NCBI GenBank assembly: GCA_944377405.1
Contig: CALWES010000006.1
Span: forward strand, 88,102-152,101
Origin: an uncultured Lachnospiraceae bacterium
GTDB lineage: Bacteria; Bacillota; Clostridia; Lachnospirales; Lachnospiraceae
DNA: 64,000 nucleotides
Reading direction: 5' to 3'
In this document: positions 1 to 7,562 of the stretch, one piece after another
Position numbering within the stretch: the first letter of the stretch is position 1
Layout: the number at the start of each line of letters is the position of its first letter
The notes under the pieces: model-generated
The model's input: only the letters and a program-made list of their open reading frames with translations
Database searches by the model: none
Told to the model about the DNA's origin: nothing
Position numbers and translations under genes: made by a program

Positions 1-227
1 TCACCGTGAAATACCCCTGCCAGCCAGTCCACATACTGCACCAGGAAGGGCCTGTCAAAGCCCAGCTGTGCATTGAGCTCTGCAATCTGCTCTGCACTGG
101 CCTCCAGTCCCAGCATGGCAGTGGCCGGTCCTCCCGGGATCAGATAGACGACAAGGAAGATAACCACCGATACCACAAACAGCACCGGAAGCAGGGAGAG
201 AATACGCTTAAGGATATAAGAAAGCAT
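1..227 (-). CDS. Peptide/nickel-type ABC transporter permease, DppB-like (N-terminal part only)
   Basis: The first 75 codons of an inner-membrane permease are present and the gene continues beyond base 1. Reading begins MLSYILKRILSLLPVLF, a first transmembrane helix followed by the short periplasmic stretch typical of the DppB/OppB/NikB family, ending at VFHG. The ATG is at 227. It lies downstream of the solute-binding lipoprotein gene on the same strand, separated by a stem-loop, so the two form an importer operon. The family imports peptides or, in NikB members, nickel; substrate cannot be told from this fragment. Confidence 0.85.
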   Translation of the reverse strand, partial: MLSYILKRILSLLPVLFVVSVVIFLVVYLIPGGPATAMLGLEASAEQIAELNAQLGFDRPFLVQYVDWLAGVFHG

Positions 228-262
228 ATATTGTTACCCCTTTGAACATAAAATAATAAAAA

Positions 263-291
263 CCCGGGCACGCCCGAAAGGCGTGTCCGGG
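263..291 (-). terminator. Intercistronic stem-loop between solute-binding protein and permease genes
   Basis: A 12-bp stem (one G-U pair) with a 5-nt loop, followed on the minus strand by a T-rich run (GTTTTTATTATTTT). It sits right after the stop codon of the binding-protein gene and before the permease. Such partial terminators or 3' stabilisers commonly make binding protein more abundant than permease; that role is inferred. Confidence 0.7.
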
Positions 292-305
292 CAATAATGG
301 AAAGA

Positions 306-1922
306 TTATTCCGGAACCTTTACATTCCAGTAGATCGGATAGCGCAGGTAATCAAAGCCTTCCACTCCGGTCCGAAGTCCGTATACTCCGGTGTAGTGGC
401 CTAAAACGGAGGCTGCACCATACTCATACAGGAAGCCCTGAAGCTCGTCCCAAGCAGCGGATGCTTCTTCTGTGGTTGCGGCACCGCGGATGGCTGCGAT
501 CCCCTCGGCCACCTCAGGAGCGTCCAGTCCGGCCCAAGCCTGGCTCAGGACAGACAGCTGTACCGGAAGGGGATTGTAGGAGTTACTGGTAATGAAAAGG
601 TCAAACTGAGCAGGATCTGCACGATGCTCCATGAAGGTACTGAAATCATACTGCTCTACCTCTGCATTGAAGCCTGCCTGCTTCAGCTCTTCCTGTACTA
701 CCAGGGTAGCATTATACATCTCGCTGTAGTCCGGGGTAGTGACCAGAACGATAGGCTCTCCGTTGTAGCCTGCTTCTTCCATCAGTTCCTTTGCCTTTTC
801 CGGATCATTCTGGCTGTAATACTCGCTTCCGGCATCACTGCCCCATACTGCGTCGTCCGGCGGACACCATCCGGCATCCAGCATGTACAGGTTCGGATCA
901 CCGTAAGCTGCCAGCATAATGTCGTCACAGTTCAGTGCTGCCATCACTGCCTGGCGCAGTGTCTGGTTTGCAAGGGGGCCCTGGGTGGTATTGAAGAACA
1001 GGTTCAGGGTACCGCCGGTCTCCACGTCCATGGTCAGACTGGGATCGGAAGAAAGCTGCTCATAATACTCAAGGGGCAGATCTTCGATGATGTCGTACTG
1101 TCCGGTCTGAAGTCCGGCGATACGGGTGGAGTTATCCGTAACCACACGGAAATAGATGGTCTCCGTGGATGCGGGCTTCGCGCCTACCAGTCCGCTGGAT
1201 TCTCCCTCGGGGGACTGATAATCTGCAAACCGTGTGAGCTTCACGTACTGATCCTGCTTCCACTCAGCCAGCTCATAAGGGCCGGTTCCGATATACTCGC
1301 TGATACCGTCCGGTCCTGCTGCTTCTGCCACTGACTGGGGATAGATAGCCGCAAACTGGATGGGTGCAGCCAGTACCATGATGATATCGGAGGAGGCCTC
1401 CGGCACCGTCATCTTTACTGTATAATCATCCACCTTTTCAAATGTGGAGCCCTTGATGAGCTCTGCCTTTGAGCAGCGCTCCAGCCACAGGTTCATGGAT
1501 GCCACGACATCGTCTGCTTTCATCTCCTGTCCGTTGTGGAACTTTACGCCCTGACGCAGAGTGATGGTATATTCCAGTCCGTCATCGCTGACTGTGTATC
1601 CCTCAGCCAGGACCGGTACTGCCTCATAATTTTCATTGAGGGAGAACAGGGGCTCATAGATATGCATGCCGATGCTTCCTACAATGTTGGAATTGATCCC
1701 GTGGGGATCCATGGAAGGTGGATTTGCTGCCACCGCCACATTCAGTTCGCTCTTGTAGCTTGTTTCCTCCGGAGCTGCCTCGGTTTCCGCAGCGGCTTCT
1801 GTAGCTCCGCCAGCTGCAGCAGCGGTGGTTTCCGCTGTTGTCTCTCCGCTTCCTCCTCCGCAGGCGGTCATCATTCCCGCCAGAAGGGCTGTGCCCAAAA
1901 GCGCAGCGATTCTTTTCTTCAT
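306..1922 (-). CDS. ABC transporter solute-binding lipoprotein, family 5 (peptide/nickel type)
   Basis: A 538-aa extracellular lipoprotein of the SBP_bac_5 (DppA/OppA/NikA) family. It has a Lys-rich start, a hydrophobic signal segment and a lipobox MMTAC with lipidated Cys near residue 21, then a Thr/Ala/Glu-rich linker and the family 5 fold (YEPLFSLNENY, LRQGVKFHNGQ, a TGPYELAEW motif). An ATG at 1943 is in frame, but the ATG at 1922 follows an AGGAGG ribosome site at good spacing and gives a normal signal peptide, so it is preferred. It captures substrate for the permease that follows downstream. Ligand is uncertain: peptides are most likely, nickel chelates possible. Confidence 0.9.
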   Translation of the reverse strand: MKKRIAALLGTALLAGMMTACGGGSGETTAETTAAAAGGATEAAAETEAAPEETSYKSELNVAVAANPPSMDPHGINSNIVGSIGMHIYEPLFSLNENYEAVPVLAEGYTVSDDGLEYTITLRQGVKFHNGQEMKADDVVASMNLWLERCSKAELIKGSTFEKVDDYTVKMTVPEASSDIIMVLAAPIQFAAIYPQSVAEAAGPDGISEYIGTGPYELAEWKQDQYVKLTRFADYQSPEGESSGLVGAKPASTETIYFRVVTDNSTRIAGLQTGQYDIIEDLPLEYYEQLSSDPSLTMDVETGGTLNLFFNTTQGPLANQTLRQAVMAALNCDDIMLAAYGDPNLYMLDAGWCPPDDAVWGSDAGSEYYSQNDPEKAKELMEEAGYNGEPIVLVTTPDYSEMYNATLVVQEELKQAGFNAEVEQYDFSTFMEHRADPAQFDLFITSNSYNPLPVQLSVLSQAWAGLDAPEVAEGIAAIRGAATTEEASAAWDELQGFLYEYGAASVLGHYTGVYGLRTGVEGFDYLRYPIYWNVKVPE

Positions 1923-1963
1923 AATACATTCCTCCTGTATCATTTGATAAATTGTTATATCCT

Positions 1964-1988
1964 ATTTCCTGCCCAACTGGCAGGAAAT
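1964..1988 (-). promoter_or_regulatory. 5' stem-loop in the solute-binding protein leader
   Basis: A perfect 10-bp stem (ATTTCCTGCC with GGCAGGAAAT) with a 5-nt loop. Its 5' edge coincides with the transcription start predicted from the promoter at 1996-2024, so the mRNA would begin with a hairpin, a layout that often stabilises transcripts. No T-run follows, so it is not a terminator. Confidence 0.5.
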
Positions 1989-1995
1989 CAATATC

Positions 1996-2024
1996 ACTAT
2001 ATGAAAATTATTTTTTTTGTACAA
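1996..2024 (-). promoter_or_regulatory. Sigma-70-type promoter of the family 5 importer operon
   Basis: Minus-strand -35 TTGTAC (2019-2024) and -10 TATAGT (1996-2001) separated by exactly 17 nt, with an A-rich spacer. The predicted start is near 1990, leaving a leader of about 68 nt before the ATG at 1922. The rest of the 1923-2250 interval up to the ArdA-like gene shows no gene. Confidence 0.6.
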
Positions 2025-2250
2025 AAACTATACCCTATACAAGAAAAAAAGTCCATGCAGTGCTTATTTTGTTTCTTTATAAAAGGGTTTTCTCATATCA
2101 CCATCTTTTATAAATAAAGAAGATTATTTCACTCGGAGGATATCAAGATAAAGACCTGTACGGCGTCTTCAGGCCCATGCTATACTGACACCATCTGCCA
2201 GAAATCAATACACTTCTTAAAATTCACTTCATCCTGAAAGGAGACTTTTC

Positions 2251-2901
2251 ATGTCTGTTTTTACTTCTTTTGAGATCTTTCTCACCAATCTGGGAAAATA
2301 CAACGAAGGGGAGCTTGTGGGGGAATGGCTGCGGCTGCCTGTTTCCAGAGAGGAGCTTTCGCAGTCCTTTTTCCGTATCGGCATCGGCTCCGTAAATGAG
2401 CTCGGTCACTGCTATGAGGAATGGTTTATCACGGATTATGAATGTCCCTTTTCCGGTCTTTATGAGCTTCTGGGGGAATATGAGGATCTGAACCGGCTGA
2501 ACTATTTTGCCGCACTGCTGGAGGGCCTTCCGGAATCGGACCGGAAAAAGCTTGGCGCCATCATGGGCTCCGGCTGTCATAGCGTCCATTCTCTGAATGA
2601 ACTGATCCAGCTGATCCTGAACCTGGACTGTTATGAACTACTGGAGGATATCCGGGAGGAATCGGACCTGGGGCACCTCTATCTGCAGGAGCAGTGGACC
2701 TGTTCCCCCTGCGGGAACTGTCCCATGGCTTCCTACATCGACTGTGAGAGCCTGGGCCGGGATCTGGCCCTGGATGAGGACGGATATTTTACGGAGGATG
2801 GCTATGTCCGCAGCCTGGACCACAGTCCCTTCAGTTCCCTTGGGGACTCTTTTCCGGAGATCCCGGAGGAATACCGGATCATCGGCCAGGGCTCTTCCTG
2901 A
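2251..2901 (+). CDS. ArdA-like antirestriction protein
   Basis: A 216-aa acidic protein whose N-terminal half matches the ArdA pattern: YNEGELVGEWLRLP followed by a FFRIGIG strand, an EEWFITDYE acidic strand and repeated Leu/Glu helices (LYELLGEYEDLNRLNYFAAL). ArdA proteins are DNA mimics that bind type I restriction enzymes and are usually carried by plasmids and conjugative elements. About 50 extra residues at the C-terminus hold a Cys cluster (CSPCGNC) not expected in the roughly 165-aa family core. Start ATG has a GAAAGGAGA site 8 nt upstream. It stands alone between two transport operons; no mobility gene is adjacent. Confidence 0.75.
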   Translation: MSVFTSFEIFLTNLGKYNEGELVGEWLRLPVSREELSQSFFRIGIGSVNELGHCYEEWFITDYECPFSGLYELLGEYEDLNRLNYFAALLEGLPESDRKKLGAIMGSGCHSVHSLNELIQLILNLDCYELLEDIREESDLGHLYLQEQWTCSPCGNCPMASYIDCESLGRDLALDEDGYFTEDGYVRSLDHSPFSSLGDSFPEIPEEYRIIGQGSS

Positions 2902-2938
2902 AGGCCCTCCTGGAGCCCTTCACGGCTCCCGATTTCAG

Positions 2939-2967
2939 ATGACAGAAAGAGGAAAACGTGCTATTAT
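2939..2967 (+). promoter_or_regulatory. Promoter of the FecCD-lar operon
   Basis: -35 ATGACA (2939-2944) and -10 TATTAT (2962-2967) with a 17-nt spacer. The predicted start is near 2974, about 200 nt upstream of the permease ATG, which leaves room for the structured leader described separately. Confidence 0.65.
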
Positions 2968-2973
2968 AGACCG

Positions 2974-3160
2974 GTCAGATATTCCTGCAGCAATCCCCCA
3001 GGATCGCAGCGCCCGCAGGAAGCGGGGAACGGGAGCCGAAGCTCCTGAATATATCCGGGAAGCAGCCTGCAGCTGTGCTCTAATATTTTTTTGATATGTT
3101 TATTAAGGTATGCAGGAAGCATACATCTCTTCAGAAGAAGGGGTGTATGCTTTTTTATGC
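2974..3160 (+). promoter_or_regulatory. Structured leader with terminator/antiterminator switch (riboswitch-like, class unassigned)
   Basis: Between promoter and permease lies a GC-rich folded region: an ATATTC/GAATAT closing helix (near 2980 and 3047), a CCCGC/GCGGG hairpin, a GGAGC-CGAA-GCTCC hairpin, and CTGCAG segments that can pair with each other. It ends in a perfect intrinsic terminator (3118-3156). The segment GTATGC (3108-3113) can instead pair with GCATAC (3119-3124), which is the 5' arm of the terminator, so the two helices exclude each other. That is the layout of a transcription-attenuating riboswitch. I do not recognise the B12-box of cobalamin riboswitches and cannot assign a class; a Ni/Co or other cofactor sensor would suit the operon. 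Confidence 0.6.
3118..3156 (+). terminator. Intrinsic terminator of the leader
   Basis: Fifteen paired bases (two G-U) with an AGAA loop at 3133-3136, followed by TTTTTTA. It stops transcription 18 nt before the permease start codon unless the competing upstream helix forms. A ribosome site (GGAGGA, 3165-3170) follows it. Confidence 0.85.
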
Positions 3161-3174
3161 TTTTGGAGGAAGAT

Positions 3175-4239
3175 ATGCACCTTGGAAAACACTTTTTTGA
3201 GAAAGCTCCGGATATGAGGCTAATCCTGCTTTTGCTGCTTCTTTTTTCTCTTGTGACCCTGGTCCTTGCCACCGGGCTTGGGCCCGTTTCCGTTTCCCCG
3301 GAGACCACCGCAAGGATCCTTATGAGCCGGATCCCCGGGATCGGAAGCAGCATTATCCCTGACTGGGAGCAGCTGGATCAGAACATCGTCCTGGGCCTCC
3401 GGCTTCCTAGAGTCTGCCTCGGCATGGTGGTGGGGGCCTCCCTTTCCGTTTGCGGCGTATGCATGCAGGCCCTGGTACGGAACAGTCTGGCAGATCCTTT
3501 TATCCTCGGGGTCTCCAGCGGTGCTTCCGCCTTTGCCACCCTGGGGATGCTCTTTGGAGCCTTTTCCTTTCTCGGGATCTACTCCCTTTCCATCAGTGCC
3601 TTTATCGGCTCTGCCGTCACCATTCTCTTTGTCTACGGGATCTCCCGGGTCAAGGGCCGGATCAACATCACCCAGCTGCTTTTATCCGGCGTGGCGGTCT
3701 CCATGATCATGGACGGAGTCACCAGCATCATCACCCTCAGCGCCCCCAATGCCCTGGGACTGCACAATGCGGAATTCTGGATGTCCGGAAGTCTGGCCAG
3801 TGCCAGATGGGCCTATCTGACCCTTCCCCTTGCAGTGCTCCTTCTGTGCATGGCGGTGCTGATGATCAATTACAGGGGGCTCAATCTCCTGCTTCTGGGA
3901 GATGAAAGCGCCGCCGCCCTGGGAGTCAATGTACGGCAGCTCCAGAAGCTTCTGGTGCTCCTGGCCTCCCTCATGGCAGGGGTCACCATAGCCGTCAGCG
4001 GATCCATCGGTTTTGTAGGCCTGATGGTGCCCCATTTCACCAGGCTTCTGGTAGGCGGGGACCACAAGAAGGTCCTTCCCGTCTCCGCCCTTCTGGGAGG
4101 AATCCTGGTGGTGTGGGTAGATGTGGCCGCCAGAATGATCATTGCCCCGGAGGAGCTTCCCGTGGGGATCCTCACCGCAGTCATAGGCGGTCCGGTCTTC
4201 ATCTGGATGCTGAAGCGGTCGTCCGGAGAAAAGAGTTAA
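3175..4239 (+). CDS. FecCD-family ABC importer permease
   Basis: A 354-aa polytopic inner-membrane permease of the FecCD/BtuC/HmuU family: about ten hydrophobic segments, the RLPRVCLGMVVGASLSVCG entry motif, and the C-terminal GSIGFVGLMVPHFTRLLVGGDHK region that contacts the ATPase. The family moves chelated iron, cobalamin, haem or other metal chelates. Start: ATG at 3175 behind GGAGGA, in preference to in-frame upstream codons inside the terminator. First gene of the operon ending in larEBC, so nickel or a nickel chelate is an attractive substrate, but this is inference from context. Confidence 0.9.
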   Translation: MHLGKHFFEKAPDMRLILLLLLLFSLVTLVLATGLGPVSVSPETTARILMSRIPGIGSSIIPDWEQLDQNIVLGLRLPRVCLGMVVGASLSVCGVCMQALVRNSLADPFILGVSSGASAFATLGMLFGAFSFLGIYSLSISAFIGSAVTILFVYGISRVKGRINITQLLLSGVAVSMIMDGVTSIITLSAPNALGLHNAEFWMSGSLASARWAYLTLPLAVLLLCMAVLMINYRGLNLLLLGDESAAALGVNVRQLQKLLVLLASLMAGVTIAVSGSIGFVGLMVPHFTRLLVGGDHKKVLPVSALLGGILVVWVDVAARMIIAPEELPVGILTAVIGGPVFIWMLKRSSGEKS

Positions 4240-4251
4240 GGAGGTTTTCAC

Positions 4252-5028
4252 ATGTTTTTACAGGTAAAGGATCTGAGATATTCCTACGGTGAAACGGAGG
4301 CTGTGGAACAGGCCTCCATTCAGGTGGACCGCGGCGAATTCGTGGGGATCATCGGTCCCAACGGCAGCGGAAAATCCACCCTGCTGAAGGCCGTCTACCG
4401 GGGCCTTGTCCCGGACAGGGGCAGCATCACCCTGGAGGGGGAGGATCTGCTTCGTATGCCCTATAAGCGCTCTGCCCTTCAGATGGCGGTGGTGGGGCAG
4501 GAACATGAGATCCCCTTTGATTTCTCCGTGGAGGAAGTAGTAGCCATGGGACGGGCCCCCCATAAGAGGCTCTTTGACATCGACACCAAAAAGGACAGGG
4601 ACATCGTCCGCCATGCCCTGGAGTGCCTCGGCATGGAAGGCCTTGCGAAACGAAGCTATCTGCAGCTTTCCGGCGGGGAAAAACAGCGGGTCCTCATCGC
4701 CAGGGCCATTGCCCAGGAAAGCGGCTTTTTCGTTCTGGACGAGCCCACGAATCACCTGGACATCAGTTATCAGCTCCAGATATTCGATCTCATCAAGGGT
4801 CTTGGAGTCACGGTCCTGGCTGCCATCCACGACCTGAATCTGGCCTCCCTCTACTGCGACCGCCTCTATGTCATGAAGGAGGGCCGTGTCATCATGGAGG
4901 GCACTCCCGAGGAGGTCCTGACCGCCCAGAATATCTACCGGATCTACGGAGTCCAAAGCTCCGTGGAGATACACCGGCTTACGGGAAAGACTTCCATCAC
5001 GTTTCTGCCGGAGGGCGTCAGCGCCTGA
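4252..5028 (+). CDS. FecE/BtuD-type ABC importer ATPase
   Basis: A 258-aa cytoplasmic ATPase powering the importer. Walker A GPNGSGKST (about residues 36-44), Q-loop near VVGQEHE, ABC signature LSGGEKQRV, Walker B FFVLDEPTNHLD and switch His in AIHDLNLAS are all intact. Twelve nt after the permease stop with its own AAGGAGG site. It lacks long extensions, as usual for this family. Confidence 0.92.
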   Translation: MFLQVKDLRYSYGETEAVEQASIQVDRGEFVGIIGPNGSGKSTLLKAVYRGLVPDRGSITLEGEDLLRMPYKRSALQMAVVGQEHEIPFDFSVEEVVAMGRAPHKRLFDIDTKKDRDIVRHALECLGMEGLAKRSYLQLSGGEKQRVLIARAIAQESGFFVLDEPTNHLDISYQLQIFDLIKGLGVTVLAAIHDLNLASLYCDRLYVMKEGRVIMEGTPEEVLTAQNIYRIYGVQSSVEIHRLTGKTSITFLPEGVSA

Positions 5029-5045
5029 AGGCCCTGGAGGATCAA

Positions 5046-6044
5046 ATGAAAAGAAAGATCTGTGTTATAATATGTGCAGCAATGGCTGCCCTTTCCCTTG
5101 CAGCCTGCGGCTCCGATTCCCCTGTGGAAGGGACCTCCTCCGCAGGGGAAGGGCCTGTCTCCAGGCCGGAGGATGGCTCCTCCGAGACCGCTTACCCCAT
5201 TCATCTGGAAAACTATGGCCGGGAGATCACCGTTACCAAAAGGCCTGAACGGGTCCTGACCCTTGGGCCCAACTGTACGGAGCTTTTTGCCGCCCTTGGG
5301 CTTTCGGACCTGGTGGCGGGCCGTTCCCTGGTCAACCACAGCAGAGGGCCTCTGCCGGAATATGCGGAAGCCGTCAACCGGATCCCGGAGCTCAACCACA
5401 GCTCCGCCACCAGAGAGGCCATCCTCTCCAGCGGAGCGGACTTCGTCTATGCCATCGACTGGGAGATCAGCGATACGGGCTGCAATATCCAGGAGGCGGA
5501 AAGCTATGGCATGAATGTTTATGTCAACTCCGCTTCCACTCTGGAGGAGCAATATCAGGAGATCCGGGACCTGGGGCGGATCTTCGGCGCAGAGGCCTCT
5601 GCGGAAGCATTTATCCGGAACCAGCAGGAGCGGATATCCGCCGTCCAGGATACCCTGAAGAACCGGGAGCCACTGAAGGTCCTGGTCTATGACAGCGGAA
5701 ACAACGGGGTATTCACCTGCTCCGGCAGTAATTTTGAGTCCCTTCTGATCGAACTTGCCGGAGGGCAGAACATCTTCGGGGATCTTACGGATCAGCAGTG
5801 GGTCACCGTAAGCTACGAGGAGGTCCTGGCCAGGGATCCGGATCTGATCCTGATCCACGACTATGATTCTCCGTCCCTGGAGGAAAAGATCGCGGAGATC
5901 AAAAGCGATCCAACCCTGGCGCAGCTGGACTGCGTAAAGGAGGAGCGCTTTGCCTCCATCACTCTGGAAAGCGTGCTGCCCGGAGACCGGATGGCCTATG
6001 CCGTGGAGCACATGGCGGAAAGCTTTTTCCCTGAACTCTTTTAA
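5046..6044 (+). CDS. Periplasmic-binding (FecB/BtuF-type) lipoprotein of the same importer
   Basis: A 332-aa lipoprotein: MKRKICVIICAAMA signal segment, lipobox SLAAC, then a Peripla_BP_2 fold (RPERVLTLGPNCTELFAALGLSD near residues 60-80; a LIELAGGQNIFGD motif in the second lobe). It would deliver the chelate to the permease. The true start is the ATG at 5046 with GGAGG upstream; the open frame extends further upstream inside the ATPase gene but without signal peptide. One conserved feature worth noting is a single His-poor binding face; no His-rich metal loop is visible, so bare Ni2+ is less likely than a chelate. Confidence 0.88.
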   Translation: MKRKICVIICAAMAALSLAACGSDSPVEGTSSAGEGPVSRPEDGSSETAYPIHLENYGREITVTKRPERVLTLGPNCTELFAALGLSDLVAGRSLVNHSRGPLPEYAEAVNRIPELNHSSATREAILSSGADFVYAIDWEISDTGCNIQEAESYGMNVYVNSASTLEEQYQEIRDLGRIFGAEASAEAFIRNQQERISAVQDTLKNREPLKVLVYDSGNNGVFTCSGSNFESLLIELAGGQNIFGDLTDQQWVTVSYEEVLARDPDLILIHDYDSPSLEEKIAEIKSDPTLAQLDCVKEERFASITLESVLPGDRMAYAVEHMAESFFPELF

Positions 6045-6058
6045 GGAGGATACGATAT

Positions 6059-6811
6059 ATGGAACTGAAGGATTTTTTTAATGAGCACCCGAAGGCAGCC
6101 CTGGCCTTCTCCGGCGGGGTGGATTCCGCCTATCTCCTTTATGCAGCCCAGAAGGCCGGGGCGGATGTGACCGCCTACTATGTAAAGACCGCCTTCCAGC
6201 CCGCCTTTGAGCTGGAGGATGCCAGAAAGCTTGCCGCAGAGCTTGGGGCCCGGCTTAAGATCATTTCCCTGGATGTCCTTGCAGATCCTGTGATCCGCAG
6301 CAACCCCGCTGACAGATGCTATTACTGCAAAAGGCGGATCTTTTCCGCCATGGCGGAGGCTGCCGGAGCGGATGGCTATGAGCTCCTTCTGGACGGCACC
6401 AACGCCTCCGACGATGCAGGAGACCGACCCGGAATGCGGGCCCTTCAGGAGCTTTCCGTTCTCTCGCCCCTTCGGATCTGCGGCCTCACAAAGGCAGAGA
6501 TCCGCAGGCTTTCAAAAGAGGCAGACCTCTTTACCTGGAATAAGCCGGCTTATGCCTGCCTTGCCACCCGGATCCCTTCCGGGCAGTCCATAAGCGAGGA
6601 GAGCCTTCAGCGGACGGAACGGGCGGAGGAATTCCTGAAGAGCCTGGGCTTTTCCGATTTTCGGATCAGACTTTTTTCCGGCTTCGCCAGGCTGCAGCTT
6701 CGGGAAGAGGATCTTCCAAGACTCATGGAGAATCGACGGGAGATCCTTCAGGAACTGAATAAGGATTATGACGCAGTGTTTTTGGATCTGGAGGTGCGCA
6801 ATGAACAGTGA
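6059..6811 (+). CDS. larE: LarE, ATP-dependent sulfur transferase for nickel-pincer nucleotide synthesis
   Basis: A 250-aa PP-loop enzyme that adenylates the pyridinium biscarboxylate mononucleotide and converts its carboxylates to thiocarboxylates. The PP-loop SGGVDS is at residues 18-23. Cysteines lie in DRCYYCK (C87, C90), at C141 and in AYACLATRIP (C167). C167 is at the position of the sacrificial Cys of characterised LarE. A CxxC together with that Cys resembles LarE forms reported to hold an iron-sulfur cluster and act catalytically; whether this one does is not decided by sequence. AAGGAGG precedes the ATG; the gene overlaps larB by 11 nt. Confidence 0.92.
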   Translation: MELKDFFNEHPKAALAFSGGVDSAYLLYAAQKAGADVTAYYVKTAFQPAFELEDARKLAAELGARLKIISLDVLADPVIRSNPADRCYYCKRRIFSAMAEAAGADGYELLLDGTNASDDAGDRPGMRALQELSVLSPLRICGLTKAEIRRLSKEADLFTWNKPAYACLATRIPSGQSISEESLQRTERAEEFLKSLGFSDFRIRLFSGFARLQLREEDLPRLMENRREILQELNKDYDAVFLDLEVRNEQ

Positions 6812-7562
6812 GATCAGACGGATACTGGAGCAGGTAAAGGAAGGGACCATGGACGTGGATGAGGCCCTGCTTCAGATCAAGGAAGAGCCCTTTAAGGACA
6901 TCGGCTATGCCAAGGTGGACCTGCACCGGAAAGTCCGCCAGGGCGCCGCAGAGGTGATCTACGGCGCGGGAAAGACGCCGGAGCAGATCCGGGGGATCCT
7001 TCAGGTCATGGAGGAGGCGGGACAGAAACGGATCCTGATCACAAGGATGTCCCCGGAGGCGGCGGAATTCATTTCCCGGGACCTGCCCCTTAACTATCAT
7101 CCGGAGGCCAGGATCGGGATCCTGGGGAGCATTCCGGAGCCTGACGGCATGGGCCGCATCGTAGTGGCCACCGGGGGCACCAGCGACATCCCCGTGGCGG
7201 AGGAAGCAGCCCTGACTGCAGAGGTCATGGGGAATGATGTAAAACGGCTTTATGACGTGGGGGTGGCCGGCCTGCACCGCACCCTCTCCCACCTGGACGA
7301 TATCATGTCCGCCAATGTGATCATCGCCATCGCCGGTATGGAGGGGGCCCTGGCCAGCGTCCTGGGGGGCCTTGCGGACTGCCCGGTCATCGCCGTTCCC
7401 ACCAGCGTCGGCTACGGCGCTGCCTTCGGAGGCCTCACGGCCCTTCTCTCCATGCTCAATTCCTGTGCCAGCGGAGTCTCCGTGGTCAATATCGACAACG
7501 GCTTCGGCGCCGGATACCTGGCCAGTATGATCAATCATATGACTGCAAAGGAGGCAAAATAA
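6801..7562 (+). CDS. larB: LarB, nicotinic acid adenine dinucleotide carboxylase/hydrolase
   Basis: A 253-aa enzyme that carboxylates the NaAD ring and cleaves the dinucleotide, the first step to the nickel-pincer cofactor. The C-terminal half is the AIR-carboxylase-like domain: VVATGGTSDIPVAEEA, YDVGVAGLHR, and a Gly-rich PVIAVPTSVGYGAAFGG loop. The ATG at 6801 inside the end of larE has GGAGGT upstream and is preferred to an upstream in-frame start that would add eleven unrelated residues. Stop overlaps the larC start (TAATG), suggesting translational coupling. Confidence 0.93.
   Translation: MNSEIRRILEQVKEGTMDVDEALLQIKEEPFKDIGYAKVDLHRKVRQGAAEVIYGAGKTPEQIRGILQVMEEAGQKRILITRMSPEAAEFISRDLPLNYHPEARIGILGSIPEPDGMGRIVVATGGTSDIPVAEEAALTAEVMGNDVKRLYDVGVAGLHRTLSHLDDIMSANVIIAIAGMEGALASVLGGLADCPVIAVPTSVGYGAAFGGLTALLSMLNSCASGVSVVNIDNGFGAGYLASMINHMTAKEAK

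Noticed and set aside
624..1334. Long plus-strand frame opposite the solute-binding protein gene
   Set aside because: No ribosome site, composition of an antisense shadow, and the minus-strand gene is unambiguous.
2974..3110. Cobalamin riboswitch upstream of the FecCD permease
   Set aside because: The conserved GCCACTG B12-box and the usual core motifs are not present.
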